A stretch of 64,000 nucleotides of DNA from Enterovirga aerilata (GCF_013044135.1 NZ_JABEPP010000002.1:1-64000), one strand, 5' to 3'; shown: positions 28,954 through 39,557, counted from the first letter of the stretch. The notes: generated by a model from the letters alone, not told the origin. Made by a program: numbers and translations.

Positions 28954-31529
28954 CGGTCCTTCCTCGGCGGGCCGAGGAAGGCGGGCACGACGAAGAAGGC
29001 CGCGAGCAGCGTGAAGACGAGCGAGATCGCCAGCAGCTCGCCCATCGAGGCCGTGCCCGGATGGCTCGATGCCCAGAGCGAGCCGAAGGCGATCCCGGTG
29101 GTCAGCGCCGAAAAGAAGATCGCCCGGGTCAGGCTGGAAGCCAGGACGTCGGCGACGCCCTGCCGCCACGCGATCAGGTAGTAGATGTGGAAGGCTACGC
29201 CGACGCCGAACATCAGCGGCAGCGCGATGATGTTGGCGAAGTTTAGATGCAGGCCGACGAGCTGGGCGGTCTGCAATGTCAGGATGCCGGCCAGGATCAG
29301 CGGCCCGATCGCGAGCGCGACGTCCCACAGGCGCCGCATCGCGATCCAGAGGATGATCGTGATCGCAACGAGGGAGTACAGGCCGGCCTCGGTGAAGGCG
29401 CGCACGATCGTGGCCCCCGATTCCCTGATCGTGACGGGCGCGCCGGAGGCATGCGGCGCGATGGACCGGACGGCGGCCACGAAGGCCTCGGCGGCCGCAG
29501 GATCGGAGAGGTCGTGCTTCGGCTGGACCTCCAGCCTGGCCTTGCCGTCGGGCGCGACCCAGCTTTCCACGATTTCGCGCGGCAGGGTCTCGTGCGTGAT
29601 CTTCTCGGCCGTGAACGCCGTCCGGAGCGTCGCGACGAGACGATCGAAGTCGGTCAGGACGGCCTTGAGCGCGGCCTGCTGGCCCTCCGCCGGAGCTGCC
29701 GCGAGCCGGTCCATGGACGCCGCAAGGCGCGAGGCCGCCGGGCCGCCCGGAGCGGATGCGCCCTCCGCCGCCTTGCGCAAGGCCTCCGCGGTCTGCCGGA
29801 GCGCGGTCGCGGTTTCGTCCGGGTTCGGCGGCGGCACCGCGTCGGGATCCAGGACGGCGGCGAGGCCGGGCTCGGCCGCGCGCAGCATGGCGAGCTTCTC
29901 CTCCTGGTTCGGCGGGACGAAGCTGTCGAGCGAGGCGACGCGCTGCACCTCCGGGAGCGCAGCGATCCGCACCGCATCCGCGCGGGCCGCCTCCAGCGAG
30001 GGATAAAGGATGTCGAGCGTGGTCGGGCTCGTTTCCGGCCGGCTCGCCAGATCCCGGAAGGTCGCGACCGACTCGACGCGGGGATCGCGCAGGTTCATCG
30101 GGTCCGAGTCGAAGCGCAGGTTCAGGAGCGCCGGCATTCCGGCGAGGACGACCGCCGCCGTGATCCCGATCACCAGCGGCCGGTGGCGCGCGATCCAGTG
30201 GTCCACATGCGCGAGCCAGGCCGTCTCCACGGGCGCACGCTCCGGACCCGGGCGGAGCACTTCGATCAATGCCGGCAGCAGCGTGAAGCTGGCGAGATAC
30301 GCCACCGCCATGCCCATGCCGGCGATGAGGCCGAGCTCCGAGACGCCGCTGAAATCCGTCGGCAGGAAGGAGAGGAAGCCGGCGATCAGCGAGAGGGCGG
30401 CGAGGGTCAACGGGAAGCCGACCTCGCGGCCGGCCGCGCGCAGGCCGAAGCCGAGCCCGCCGTGGTTGTGCCGCTCGGCGCGGTAGCGCACGGCATACTG
30501 GATGCCGAAATCCACCCCGAGCCCGATGAAGAGAACGAAGAACGCGACCGAGATCAGGTTCAGCCGCCCCACGGCGAGGAGACCCAGCGCGGACGTGACG
30601 ATCAGCCCGGCGAACAGCGTGACCAGGACGGCCAGAATCAGCTTCGGAGAGCGCAGCGCCAGCCAGAGGATGATGCCGACGGCGAGAAGCGTGAGCCCGA
30701 TATTCAGCGTCATGTTCTCGGCGACCGTCGCGAATTCCTCGTCCGCCAGCGGCACGGGCCCGGTCAGCCGGATCGTGACGCCGTTCTCCGGCAGGAGGCC
30801 GAGTTCCGCCGCCTTCCGGCGCAGCACGTCGGTGGCGGCCGCGCCGGGCTGCAGCGCGCCGTAATCCATCACCGGGCGGACCAGCACGATCTTGCGCAGG
30901 TCGCCCGGCCCGGGCGGATGCCCGCTGACCAGCGACTGCCACGAGAGACGGGCCGGCTTCCCGGCGAGCGCCGCCTCGATAGCCTCGGCGAAGGCTTCGT
31001 AGCGCGGCGCGAGCTCTTCCAGGGTGATATCGCCCGTCCTGAGGCCGACCAGGGTTGCGCCGAGCGTCCGGGCGAGCCCCCGCAGGGTCGGGTCCGCGGC
31101 GAGGATCGAGAGCAGGCCCGCCTGCTCGGAAATCGAATCGAGGGTCGCCTTCAGCTCCTGCTCCAGCAGGAAGATGAGGCCGTTCTTCGCGAAAAAGGGT
31201 CCCCCGTCGGGGCGATCGACGTTCCGGAACGTTCCCGGATCTCCGCGGAGGGCTTCCGAGAGGCGCTCCGCGGCTTCCTCGGCGATCTCGGGAGTCCTCC
31301 CGTCGACGACGACGACGATCAGCTCCGTGCGCTGGGGAAAGGCGCGGTCGAACGCGATTTCCGCCTGCCGCCAGGGCAGCGAGGGCGAGATGAGGCTCGC
31401 CGTGTCGGTGTTGATCGCGAAGCGCGTGAGGGCGACCCAGAGGCTCAGCCCGGTCAGCAGCGCGGCGACCGCCAGGACATGCCAGGGCCGCCTGACGCAA
31501 ACGTCGACGATCGCTTCAACGGGTCGCAT
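28935..31529 (-). CDS. hpnN: Hopanoid transporter HpnN (RND family)
   Basis: HpnN is an RND-superfamily inner-membrane protein that moves hopanoids to the outer membrane. The 864-residue protein has an N-terminal helix, a large periplasmic loop (about 40-250), a bundle of about five helices, a second loop of about 300 residues and a second helix bundle, the layout of MmpL/HpnN-type RND proteins. The sequence [13 protein letters not shown] is typical of the first helix bundle. I prefer ATG 31529; a GTG two codons earlier is possible. It is convergent with hpnK and divergent from ispH. Confidence 0.92.
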   Translation of the reverse strand: MRPVEAIVDVCVRRPWHVLAVAALLTGLSLWVALTRFAINTDTASLISPSLPWRQAEIAFDRAFPQRTELIVVVVDGRTPEIAEEAAERLSEALRGDPGTFRNVDRPDGGPFFAKNGLIFLLEQELKATLDSISEQAGLLSILAADPTLRGLARTLGATLVGLRTGDITLEELAPRYEAFAEAIEAALAGKPARLSWQSLVSGHPPGPGDLRKIVLVRPVMDYGALQPGAAATDVLRRKAAELGLLPENGVTIRLTGPVPLADEEFATVAENMTLNIGLTLLAVGIILWLALRSPKLILAVLVTLFAGLIVTSALGLLAVGRLNLISVAFFVLFIGLGVDFGIQYAVRYRAERHNHGGLGFGLRAAGREVGFPLTLAALSLIAGFLSFLPTDFSGVSELGLIAGMGMAVAYLASFTLLPALIEVLRPGPERAPVETAWLAHVDHWIARHRPLVIGITAAVVLAGMPALLNLRFDSDPMNLRDPRVESVATFRDLASRPETSPTTLDILYPSLEAARADAVRIAALPEVQRVASLDSFVPPNQEEKLAMLRAAEPGLAAVLDPDAVPPPNPDETATALRQTAEALRKAAEGASAPGGPAASRLAASMDRLAAAPAEGQQAALKAVLTDFDRLVATLRTAFTAEKITHETLPREIVESWVAPDGKARLEVQPKHDLSDPAAAEAFVAAVRSIAPHASGAPVTIRESGATIVRAFTEAGLYSLVAITIILWIAMRRLWDVALAIGPLILAGILTLQTAQLVGLHLNFANIIALPLMFGVGVAFHIYYLIAWRQGVADVLASSLTRAIFFSALTTGIAFGSLWASSHPGTASMGELLAISLVFTLLAAFFVVPAFLGPPRKDRQLQAA

Positions 31530-31803
31530 GATCACCGGTGCTTCGTGCCATCATGTCTGGCTTCGGCGGAGAGCTCGACCTCGTAGCGGCGCGATGGCCG
31601 GCGATCAACGAGAGGGTGTCCCGCTTCGGCCGCCGCGACGGCATGGGAATGGCACGGCGATGAGCGCGAATCCGGCCGCGTTGGGTCTGCTTCTCGACGA
31701 GCGGCGTCGAAGAGGTCATAATGCTGTCCGTGACGGGTCGAATGTTGTATGCGCGGGCGATCCGAAGCCCTCTGGGCGCGACACTCAGCAAACGGGTAGG
31801 GGC
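31530..31803. promoter_or_regulatory. Divergent promoter region, hpnN / ispH-hpnH
   Basis: These 274 bp separate hpnN from ispH and should contain both promoters. A patch with ATAATG at about 31719 and TGTATG at about 31746 is the AT-richest part. No gene and no clear operator are visible. Confidence 0.35.
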
Positions 31804-32760
31804 ATGAAGGTCGTCCTCGCGCAGCCGCGCGGTTTCTGCGCTGGCGTCGTTCGCGCGATCGATATCGTGGAGCGGGCGCTCACCAAATACGGCGCGCCGA
31901 TCTACGTCAGGCACGAGATCGTCCACAATCGCCACGTGGTCGAGACGCTGAAGGCCAAGGGCGCGGTCTTCGTGAAGGAGCTGTCCGAGGTTCCGACCGG
32001 GGCCGTGACGGTCTTCTCCGCGCATGGCGTCGCGCGCTCGGTCCAGAAGGAGGCGCAGGAGCGCCAGCTTCCGGTGCTCGACGCGACCTGCCCGCTCGTG
32101 ACCAAGGTGCACAACCAGGGCCGCCGCTACGTCACGCAGGGGCGTACGCTCGTCCTCGTCGGCCATGCCGGCCACCCCGAGGTGGTCGGCACGCTCGGCC
32201 AGATCGATGGGCCCGTGCACCTCGTCCAGACGGCCGCGGAGGTCGAGACGCTTCCGCTCGCGCTCGACACGCCGATCGCCTACATCACCCAGACCACGCT
32301 GTCGGTGGACGACACGCGCCACATCATCGAGGCGCTGAAGAGGCGCTTCACGGACGTGATCGGCCCGGACACCAAGGACATCTGCTATGCGACGCAGAAT
32401 CGCCAGGCGGCCGTGCGCGAGCTGATCAAGGTGGTGGACGTGCTCCTCGTCGTGGGCGCCCGCAACTCGTCCAACTCCAACCGCCTGCGCGACGTCGGCG
32501 AGGAGGCGGGCGTGCCGTCCTATCTCGTGAACGACGGCAGCGAGGTCGATCCCAAGTGGCTCGAAGGCGTGGAGCGTGTCGGCCTCACCGCAGGCGCCTC
32601 CGCCCCGGAGGTGCTCGTGGACAGCGTGATCGAGGCGTTGCGCCGGCTCGGGCCGCTGGAAGTCTCCGTGCTGGACGGCACGGAGGAGAACATCACCTTC
32701 AACCTCCCCCAAGTGCTCCGCATCCCGGATGCCGGCCAGCCGGCCGCGGCGAGCGCGTAA
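31804..32760 (+). CDS. ispH: 4-hydroxy-3-methylbut-2-enyl diphosphate reductase
   Basis: IspH makes IPP and DMAPP in the last step of the MEP isoprenoid pathway and carries an iron-sulfur cluster. The 318-residue protein starts with [13 protein letters not shown] (first cluster Cys), followed by [11 protein letters not shown] and [10 protein letters not shown] with the other cysteines, and SSNSNRL and TAGASAPE for substrate binding. The ATG at 31804 follows a GGGTAGGGG ribosome-binding site. hpnH starts 19 bp after its stop, so precursor supply and hopanoid side-chain synthesis probably share a transcript. Confidence 0.96.
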   Translation: MKVVLAQPRGFCAGVVRAIDIVERALTKYGAPIYVRHEIVHNRHVVETLKAKGAVFVKELSEVPTGAVTVFSAHGVARSVQKEAQERQLPVLDATCPLVTKVHNQGRRYVTQGRTLVLVGHAGHPEVVGTLGQIDGPVHLVQTAAEVETLPLALDTPIAYITQTTLSVDDTRHIIEALKRRFTDVIGPDTKDICYATQNRQAAVRELIKVVDVLLVVGARNSSNSNRLRDVGEEAGVPSYLVNDGSEVDPKWLEGVERVGLTAGASAPEVLVDSVIEALRRLGPLEVSVLDGTEENITFNLPQVLRIPDAGQPAAASA

Positions 32761-32779
32761 GAGAAGCGAGAGAAGCTCC

Positions 32780-33925
32780 GTGGGTATCCCTCTCCGTCAG
32801 GTCGTCGACGTCGGCAGCTACATCGTCAAGCAGCACCTGAAGGGCAACAAACGCTACCCGCTCGTGCTGATGCTGGAGCCGCTCTTCCGCTGCAACCTCG
32901 CCTGCGCGGGCTGCGGCAAGATCGACTATCCGGACGAGATCCTGAACAGGCGCATCTCGGTCGAGGACGCGCTCGGCGCGGTCGACGAATGCGGCGCGCC
33001 GGTGGTCGTCATGGCGGGCGGCGAGCCGCTCATCCACAAGGACCTGCCGAAGATCGTCGAGGGCATCATCGCCCGCAGGAAATATGCGATCGTCTGCACG
33101 AACGCGCTGCTGCTCGAGAAGAAGATCGACGAGTACAAGCCGTCGCCTTACTTCACCTGGTCCATCCATCTCGACGGCGACAAGGAGATGCACGACAAGT
33201 CGGTCTGCCGGGCCGGCGTGTACGAGAAGGCCGTCAGCGCGCTGAAGCTCGCCAAGCAGAAGGGCTTCCGCGTCACGATCAACTGCACCTTCTTCAACGA
33301 CGCGGATGCGGAGCGCGTGGCGAAGTTCTTCGACACGGTGACCGAGCTCGGCGTCGACGGGATCACGGTGTCGCCCGGCTACGCCTATGAGCGCGCGCCG
33401 GACCAGAAGCACTTCCTCAACCGCCGGACCACGAAGGAGCTGTTCCGCGGCATCCTTTCGCGCGGCCGCGGCGGCCGGAAATGGGCGTTCAACCAGTCCG
33501 GCATGTTCCTGGACTTCCTGGCCGGCAACCAGACCTACAAGTGCACGCCCTGGGGCAACCCGACCCGCACGGTCTTCGGCTGGCAGAAGCCCTGCTACCT
33601 CCTCGGCGAAGGCTATGCGAAGACCTTCAAGGAGCTGATGGAGGACACGAACTGGGACAATTACGGCGTCGGCAATTACGAGAAATGCGCCGACTGCATG
33701 GTCCATTCGGGCTTCGAGGCTACGGCCGTGATGGATACGGTGCGCCGTCCCTGGGTTGCCGCGAAGGTCGCCCTGTTCGGCGTCAGGACCGACGGCGCCT
33801 TCGCGCCTGAGATCCCGCTCGATAAGCAGCGTCCGGCCGAGTACGTCTTTTCGCGGAACGTGCAGCAGAAGCTGTCAGAGCTCCAGGCCGAGAAGGTCGC
33901 CCAGAAGGCCGCGAACGCGGCGTAA
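32780..33925 (+). CDS. hpnH: Adenosylhopane synthase HpnH (radical SAM)
   Basis: HpnH joins adenosyl to diploptene, the first step of hopanoid side-chain extension. The 381-residue protein has the radical SAM cluster motif CNLACAGC near residue 40 (CxxxCxxC), the GGEP motif in MAGGEPLIH and a C-terminal SPASM-like cysteine region (KCTPWGNP, KCADCMVHSGFEA). The start is GTG 32780 giving VGIPLRQVVDVG, which is the usual HpnH N-terminus. The gene ends convergently with hpnG, overlapping it by 51 bp. Confidence 0.94.
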   Translation: MGIPLRQVVDVGSYIVKQHLKGNKRYPLVLMLEPLFRCNLACAGCGKIDYPDEILNRRISVEDALGAVDECGAPVVVMAGGEPLIHKDLPKIVEGIIARRKYAIVCTNALLLEKKIDEYKPSPYFTWSIHLDGDKEMHDKSVCRAGVYEKAVSALKLAKQKGFRVTINCTFFNDADAERVAKFFDTVTELGVDGITVSPGYAYERAPDQKHFLNRRTTKELFRGILSRGRGGRKWAFNQSGMFLDFLAGNQTYKCTPWGNPTRTVFGWQKPCYLLGEGYAKTFKELMEDTNWDNYGVGNYEKCADCMVHSGFEATAVMDTVRRPWVAAKVALFGVRTDGAFAPEIPLDKQRPAEYVFSRNVQQKLSELQAEKVAQKAANAA

Positions 33926-34555
33926 GGCGCGGAACGCGACCGCCGCGTCGCGCGCCGTCGCCGCGAGCGCCGGGATCTGGCCTGGATCCCGCGCCACCGA
34001 CCGCATCACTCCGAGGACGTCGACGGACCCGTCGGGCCGCATCGCAATGCCCGCGGCCGGCGGCAGGACACGGTCGGCGCGGTCGGATACGACCCGGACC
34101 GCCCCGAACGGCAGCCCATGACGCGCCGCGAAATCCGCCGCGAGGTGGGATTCCATGTCGACCGCGCCCGCACCCGAGCGTGCCCGCAGCGCTGCCTTCG
34201 CGTCCGGCGCGAGCACCGGCTCGTCCACGCCGGCGATCGCGCATTCGGCGACGGCGATGGCCTCTCCGCCCAACCGTTCCGCCCAGAGCTTTCGGAACTC
34301 CGGCGAGGCCGGGTAGCGGCGGTTCCCGTCGACGATCGCGGTCGCGAGCACGACGTCGCCTAGCCTGAGCCCGGGCTCCAGCGCGCCCGCGATCCCGAAG
34401 CTCACGACCGCCCGGAGCGCCGAGGGATCGACGGCCGCAAGCCGGCGCTCCAGCCCCGTGCGGAGGCCGCCGCCCGCAAGCGGCAGGATACCGGGCCCGG
34501 CCGCGATCCGGGCCTCCTTCGCGAGACCCGTGACGGCGAGGACGACCGGGGTCAT
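33875..34555 (-). CDS. hpnG: Hopanoid-associated nucleoside phosphorylase HpnG
   Basis: HpnG removes adenine from adenosylhopane, giving the ribosyl-type intermediate for bacteriohopanetetrol. The 226-residue protein is a purine nucleoside phosphorylase family member, with VVSFGIAGAL near residue 50, VDMESHLAADFA for the ribose site, and RVVSDRAD at about 153. It is the last gene of the minus-strand hpn block, 34 bp after shc. Its 3' end overlaps that of hpnH on the other strand by 51 bp. Confidence 0.9.
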   Translation of the reverse strand: MTPVVLAVTGLAKEARIAAGPGILPLAGGGLRTGLERRLAAVDPSALRAVVSFGIAGALEPGLRLGDVVLATAIVDGNRRYPASPEFRKLWAERLGGEAIAVAECAIAGVDEPVLAPDAKAALRARSGAGAVDMESHLAADFAARHGLPFGAVRVVSDRADRVLPPAAGIAMRPDGSVDVLGVMRSVARDPGQIPALAATARDAAVAFRALRRVRGLLGDLLGLEL

Positions 34556-34589
34556 CGGCGTTCCGTCCGGGCTCGGCGGGAGCGGTCGT

Positions 34590-36563
34590 TCAGAGCCCCC
34601 AGGTCACCTGCCGCGAGTTGGACCGCTTCAGGTTACGGTAGCGCGCCATCGCCCAGAGCGGGAAATACTTCGCGTAGCCGTGATAGCGGAGGTAGAACAC
34701 GCGCGGAAAACCGCCGCCCGTGTAGTCCTCTTCCGGCCAGAGCCCGTCCTCCTGCTGCTTCGCGGCCAGATAGGCGATGCCGCGCGCGACCGCCGGATGG
34801 TCCGCCTCGCCGGCCGCCATCAGCCCGAGCAGCGCCCAGGCCGTCTGGGAGGCGCGCGACTCAGCCGGCTCGTAGCCGCGGTAGTCGAGCTTGTAGCTGT
34901 CGCAATCCTCGCCCCAGCCGCCGTCCGGGTTCTGGATCGAGACGAGCCAGTTCACGGCCTTTCGGACGGTCTCGGATTGCGGATCGATCCCGGCTGCGTT
35001 GAGCGCACAGAGCGCGGACCAGGTGCCGTAGATGTAGTTGACGCCCCAGCGTCCGAACCAGCTCCCGTCCGGCTCCTGATCGTTGATCAGGTAGGCGACC
35101 GCCTGCTGCATGCGCGGGCTGTCCTTCGGCTCGCCGAGCTGGGCGAGCATGCCGACGCAACGCGCCGACACGTCGACCGTCGGCGGGTCCAGCAGGGCGC
35201 CGTGATCCGCGAAGGGAATGTTGTTCAGGTAGTGGTAGGTGTTGTCGATGTCGAAGGCGCCCCAGCCGCCGTTGCGGCTCTGCATCCCGGCGATCCATTC
35301 ACGGGCGCGGGCGATCGACTCGTCGTTCTCGGCCCCCTCCGGGTATTTTGCGCGCAGCCGATCCATCGCCATCGCCACCACGGCTGTGTCGTCGGTGTCA
35401 GGGTAGTGATCGTTGCCGTACTGGAAGGCCCAGCCGCCCGGCCGCAGGCCCGGGCGATTCTCGGCCCAGTCGCCGACCACGTCGAGGATCTGGCGTGGCC
35501 GCAGCCACTTGGCACCGTCCAGGGCGGCCGCCTCGGCGCGCGGATCTCCCGTCTCCAGAAGCGCGTGGCTTGCCAGCGCGGTGTCCCACACGGGCGAGAC
35601 GCAGGGCTGGCAATAGGCTTCGTCCTCCTTGACGACGAGCAGGTTCTCCACCGAGCGCCGCGCGATGGCGCGGTCGGGATGCGTCTCGGGATAGCCGAGC
35701 GCATCGAACATCATCACGGAATTCGCCATGGCGGGGTAGATCGCGCCGAGGCCGTCCTCCCCGTTCAGCCGCTCGGTCGTGAAGGCCACCGCGCGCGCGA
35801 TGGCGCGGCCGCGCAGGAACGAGGGCCAGAGCGGCTCCACCTTCTTCAGGACGACGTCGAGGCCGTTGAAGAAGGTCGCCCAGGCCGGGTGGGCGTGGCT
35901 CGGCTTCTTCGGCGGAGGCGGCGAGCCGGGAGGAGCGAAGAGCTCCCGCACATGGATGCCACGCGGGTTTCGCGCACGGGGCTTCAAGACCTGCAGCACG
36001 AGGAGCGGCACGATCACGGTGCGCGCCCAGTAGGACATCTTGGAGAGATGAATCGGGAACCATTTCGGCGCGAGCATCAGCTCGACCGGCATGTTGGGGA
36101 GCTGGTCCCAGCCGATCTCTCCGTAGAGCGCGAGCTGGAACCGCGTGAACACGTTCGCGGCCGCGGCGCCCCCGCGCGCCAGGATGCCCTCGCGCGCACG
36201 CACCATGTGCGGAGCGTCCGGATCGTCGCCGATCATCTTCAGCGCGAAATAGGCCTTCACGGTCGCGCTGATGTCGAAACCGCCGTTGTGGAACAGCGGC
36301 CAGCCGCCGTGATCGGCCTGGATGCGCCGGAGATAGTTGCCGATCTTGCGCTCGAGCTCGAGATCGTCCGGCTCGCCAAGGAAATGGCGAAGCAGGATGT
36401 ACTCGGACGGAATCGTCGCGTCCGCCTCGAGCTCGAAGCACCAGTGGCCGTCGCTGCGGCGCGCGCGCAGCAGCGCCTCCGTTGCGGATTCGATCCGCTC
36501 GTCGAGGTTGGCCGGTAGCGAGTTGGAAAAGGCTCCGTCGCGGAGCGGTGAGATGAAGTTCAC
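34590..36563 (-). CDS. shc: Squalene-hopene cyclase
   Basis: This membrane-associated cyclase turns squalene into hopene and hopanol. The 657-residue protein carries the catalytic DxDD motif as DTDD at 389-392 and several QW repeats (for example QNPDGGWGED and QSRNGGWGAFD). The GTG at 36563 is two bases after the hpnE stop and has AAAGG eight bases upstream, so it is better than the earlier in-frame positions inside hpnE. Length equals the family norm. The order hpnE-shc-hpnG fits alphaproteobacterial hopanoid operons. Confidence 0.96.
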   Translation of the reverse strand: MNFISPLRDGAFSNSLPANLDERIESATEALLRARRSDGHWCFELEADATIPSEYILLRHFLGEPDDLELERKIGNYLRRIQADHGGWPLFHNGGFDISATVKAYFALKMIGDDPDAPHMVRAREGILARGGAAAANVFTRFQLALYGEIGWDQLPNMPVELMLAPKWFPIHLSKMSYWARTVIVPLLVLQVLKPRARNPRGIHVRELFAPPGSPPPPKKPSHAHPAWATFFNGLDVVLKKVEPLWPSFLRGRAIARAVAFTTERLNGEDGLGAIYPAMANSVMMFDALGYPETHPDRAIARRSVENLLVVKEDEAYCQPCVSPVWDTALASHALLETGDPRAEAAALDGAKWLRPRQILDVVGDWAENRPGLRPGGWAFQYGNDHYPDTDDTAVVAMAMDRLRAKYPEGAENDESIARAREWIAGMQSRNGGWGAFDIDNTYHYLNNIPFADHGALLDPPTVDVSARCVGMLAQLGEPKDSPRMQQAVAYLINDQEPDGSWFGRWGVNYIYGTWSALCALNAAGIDPQSETVRKAVNWLVSIQNPDGGWGEDCDSYKLDYRGYEPAESRASQTAWALLGLMAAGEADHPAVARGIAYLAAKQQEDGLWPEEDYTGGGFPRVFYLRYHGYAKYFPLWAMARYRNLKRSNSRQVTWGL

Positions 36564-36565
36564 GC

Positions 36566-37840
36566 CTACGCCTTTGACACGAAACGCGAAATACCGATAT
36601 CGCCGCGCTGCAACACATGGGCGGCATTTTCGCCTGAGCGTATGGCTCCTTCGATCGTGGCCGGCAACCCCGTTCTGGTCCAATCGCCGGCGAGCACGAG
36701 ATTAGGGTAAGCGCTCGTGGCTCCGGGCCGCTTCGCATCCTGCGCGGGGGTGGCCGCGAAGGTCGCCCGCTTCTCCTTCACGATCTGCCAGAGCGGCAGC
36801 TCGGCCGGGAGTCCCGTCACGCCGGCGACCTCGCGCCAGATCGCGCGCGCGAGTTCCTCCCGGTCGGCGTCGAAGAGGCGGTCCCCGGCGCTGATCGTCA
36901 CCGACAGCCGGTCCGGATAGGCGAAGAGCCATTCCGACATGCTGCCGACCATCCCGAGCAGGAGCGGCTGGGCGGGAGGAGGCGCGATCCGGAAATGGGC
37001 GTTCAGGATGCCGCGATACTCGTCCGGCGCCTGGAGGCCGGGCAACAGGTCCGCCGCGACCCAGGGTGGCACGGCCAGCACGACGCAATCGTCCCGTTCG
37101 AGCGCGACGTCTCTGCTCGGAAAGGAGAGCTTCGCGATCCTGGCGCCAGCCGCATGGAGCGCACGAAGGCGCTCGCCGAACCGGATCTCGGCGCCCTTGC
37201 GCTTCAGGTAGGCGAGCGCCGGGTCGACAAAGGCAGCCGAGAGACCGCCCGTGGCGATCACCGGCCTGCATGCCTCCCCGCCGGCGCCCAACGTCTCCTT
37301 GATGATCGCCCCGGCGAGCTTCGCCGAGGCGTCCGGCACCTCCGTATTCAGGGCGGAGAGCAGAACGGGCTTCCAGAGGCGATCGTAGAGCTGACCGGAG
37401 CACGGCATCAGGTCGGCGATCCGGGCCTCCGGCTTCGCCCTGAGAAGACGGGCCGGCGCCAGATAGCTGACGGGCGTCGTGCCCGGGACGCGCCGGGAAG
37501 GAACGAAGATCCACCACGGCAGGCGTCCGGGGTTCGGACGGAGCTGCCACCTTTCGCCCGATCGAACGTCGGCGAAGTCGAAGACCGCCTCGGGGGCCGT
37601 GCTCAGGGCGCCACCGCCGCCCGTCAGCTCGACATAGGCGAGCGCCGATCCGTTCCCGGAGAGAAGCAGGTGGTTGCCGTTGTCGATCTCGAGGCCGAGC
37701 GTCGCGTCGACATAGGATCGGCACCGGCCGCCGGCCTGCTTGGCGGCTTCGTGGAGGACGACGCGCTCCCCTGCTTCGGCGAGACGCACGGCGGCGGCGA
37801 GGCCGGCGAGACCCGCGCCGACCACATGGACGGTGCGCAT
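36566..37840 (-). CDS. hpnE: Hydroxysqualene dehydroxylase HpnE
   Basis: HpnE is a FAD-dependent amine-oxidase-like enzyme that reduces hydroxysqualene to squalene, the third step of the HpnCDE route. The 424-residue protein opens with the dinucleotide-binding motif VVGAGLAGLAAAVRLAEAG and ends with the FAD motif NLVLAGDWTRTGLPATIEGA. It starts 2 bp after hpnD and its stop is followed two bases later by the shc start, so the genes are tightly coupled. Confidence 0.94.
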   Translation of the reverse strand: MRTVHVVGAGLAGLAAAVRLAEAGERVVLHEAAKQAGGRCRSYVDATLGLEIDNGNHLLLSGNGSALAYVELTGGGGALSTAPEAVFDFADVRSGERWQLRPNPGRLPWWIFVPSRRVPGTTPVSYLAPARLLRAKPEARIADLMPCSGQLYDRLWKPVLLSALNTEVPDASAKLAGAIIKETLGAGGEACRPVIATGGLSAAFVDPALAYLKRKGAEIRFGERLRALHAAGARIAKLSFPSRDVALERDDCVVLAVPPWVAADLLPGLQAPDEYRGILNAHFRIAPPPAQPLLLGMVGSMSEWLFAYPDRLSVTISAGDRLFDADREELARAIWREVAGVTGLPAELPLWQIVKEKRATFAATPAQDAKRPGATSAYPNLVLAGDWTRTGLPATIEGAIRSGENAAHVLQRGDIGISRFVSKA

Positions 37841-37842
37841 CG

Positions 37843-38682
37843 TCAGAGGATTCCGTGCCGGAGGAAGGCTGCGAGCACGCGCAGCTTGCCCGTGCCGACC
37901 CGCGTCCGAGGCGGCGCGAAGCCGCGCTCCATCGTGCGTTCCAGCACCGAGCGGTAAGCGGCCTCCATCATCCGGGGTGCCCGGACGAGGCGGCGCGGCT
38001 GGCGGGACATGACCTCGTCGGCCCCCGCATAGTGCGTGCGGGCCCGCTCGGCGACTTCCGCGCAGACCTCCCCAAGACGCGGGTGAGCGAGCACGGCCGC
38101 GGGCGCGAGGTCACGCATCCCGACGCGCTCGAGCGCCTCGCGGGGGAGATAGAGGCGCCCGATCTCGGCATCCTCGTCGATGTCGCGCAGGATGTTCGTG
38201 AGCTGCAGCGCCCGCCCGAGATGGTGCGCGAGGAGGTCGGCATCGGCGTCCGCCAGGCCGAAGACGCGCGCCGAGAGCCGGCCGACGGCGCTCGCGACCC
38301 GGTCGCAGTAGAGATCCAGAACCTGCCAGTCGGGCGCCCGGACCGTGTCGACGACGTCCATCTCCATGCCGTCGATCACGTCGTGGAAGCTCTGCTTCTG
38401 CAGCCGGAACGGCCGGACATGGGGCGCCAGCGCAGCGGTGCCGCGCCGGACCTCGCCGCGATAGAGCGCCTCGATGTCCTCCCGCCAGCGGTCCAGGGCG
38501 CCGATGCGGCCTTCGCGCGGCCCGGGCGAATCGGCGATGTCGTCGACCTCCCGGCAGAAGCCGTAGATTGCGTACATCGCCTCGCGTTGCGCCTTCGGCA
38601 GGATGCGCATGCCGAGATAGAACGAGCTTCCGGTCGCAGCCGGTGCCGGAGCGCCCTCGGTTGGCAAGGCGGCGGACGTCAT
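37843..38682 (-). CDS. hpnD: Presqualene diphosphate synthase HpnD
   Basis: HpnD condenses two farnesyl diphosphates to presqualene diphosphate. The 279-residue protein has both aspartate-rich motifs of the squalene/phytoene synthase family (REVDDIAD near residue 45 and NILRDIDEDAEIGR near 165) and the YLPREAL segment. Its ATG overlaps the hpnC stop as ATGA. Together with hpnC and hpnE it replaces the single squalene synthase of other organisms. Confidence 0.94.
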   Translation of the reverse strand: MTSAALPTEGAPAPAATGSSFYLGMRILPKAQREAMYAIYGFCREVDDIADSPGPREGRIGALDRWREDIEALYRGEVRRGTAALAPHVRPFRLQKQSFHDVIDGMEMDVVDTVRAPDWQVLDLYCDRVASAVGRLSARVFGLADADADLLAHHLGRALQLTNILRDIDEDAEIGRLYLPREALERVGMRDLAPAAVLAHPRLGEVCAEVAERARTHYAGADEVMSRQPRRLVRAPRMMEAAYRSVLERTMERGFAPPRTRVGTGKLRVLAAFLRHGIL

Positions 38683-39557
38683 GGCGTGAGCTTCGCCTGA
38701 GCGCGACCGCTCCTGCGGCCGGTCCGCTGGAGGATGGCCTTCATCACACCCGCGGCGGCGGCAATGAGCGCCTCCGGCTTCGTCGCGTGGACGCGCTCGC
38801 TCAACGGATCGTGCGTCCGCAGCTTGCGGACGAGCGATCCGGCGAGGCTCTGGATCACGGCGACCTCCAGCGCGAGCCGCCGATCCGCGATGATCGAAGG
38901 AAACGCCGCGCTCTGGCGCAAGAGGCCGGCGCAGCTGTCGTTGAGCTCGCGGATCACGGCCAGGAGGGCCGGGGAGGCCTTCCCTGCCGCGAGTTCCTCG
39001 ATGCGTGCGCCATGCCGGAGGAGCGCGTCCGCGGGCAGGTAGACGCGGTCGAGCGACCGGTAGTCCTTCGCGCAATCCTGCAGGTGGTTGATGACCTGAA
39101 GCGCCGCGCAGAGCGGGTCGGACGCGGCCCAGCTCCGGCGGTCCTCGCCGTGAACGTCGAGGACGAAGCGGCCGACCGGCATGGCGGAGAGGGCGCAATA
39201 GCCCATGAGCTCGCCCCAGTCGGCGTAGCGGGTCTTGCGCGCGTCCTGGCGGAAGGCGTCCAGCAGGTCCTGAGCGTGGCGGGGCGAGAGACCGCGCTCG
39301 GCGAGCGCCTGCCGGAGCGGCTCGGCCTCGGGATCGGCCGGGCCCTTCCCGGTCAGGGCCGCCTCGAGCGCGTCGAGCAGGCGAAGCTTCTCGTCCGGCG
39401 CGAGCGTCGGGTGGTCGGCGACATCGTCCGCCGCCCGGACGAAGCGGTAGAAGGCGAGGATCGGGCCGCGATGGCGCGGGCTGACGAGCCGGGACGCGAC
39501 GGGGAAATTCTCGTCCTTATGGCCCTTGCCGGATCTCGCGGCGGTGGCGGTCGTCAC
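38679..39557 (-). CDS. hpnC: Hydroxysqualene synthase HpnC
   Basis: HpnC converts presqualene diphosphate into hydroxysqualene. The 292-residue protein is a squalene/phytoene synthase homologue; the first acidic motif is RAADDVAD near residue 42, and the second is the family variant NHLQDCAKDYRSLDR. The start is GTG 39557, overlapping the hpnA stop as GTGA; earlier in-frame codons lie inside hpnA. It is followed by hpnD with an ATGA overlap. Confidence 0.93.
   Translation of the reverse strand: MTTATAARSGKGHKDENFPVASRLVSPRHRGPILAFYRFVRAADDVADHPTLAPDEKLRLLDALEAALTGKGPADPEAEPLRQALAERGLSPRHAQDLLDAFRQDARKTRYADWGELMGYCALSAMPVGRFVLDVHGEDRRSWAASDPLCAALQVINHLQDCAKDYRSLDRVYLPADALLRHGARIEELAAGKASPALLAVIRELNDSCAGLLRQSAAFPSIIADRRLALEVAVIQSLAGSLVRKLRTHDPLSERVHATKPEALIAAAAGVMKAILQRTGRRSGRAQAKLTP

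Noticed and set aside
28093-31500. A 1135-codon minus-strand frame overlapping hpnN in another frame.
   Set aside because: HpnN is clearly recognisable in its own frame; the alternative is Arg/Pro/Gly-rich noise.
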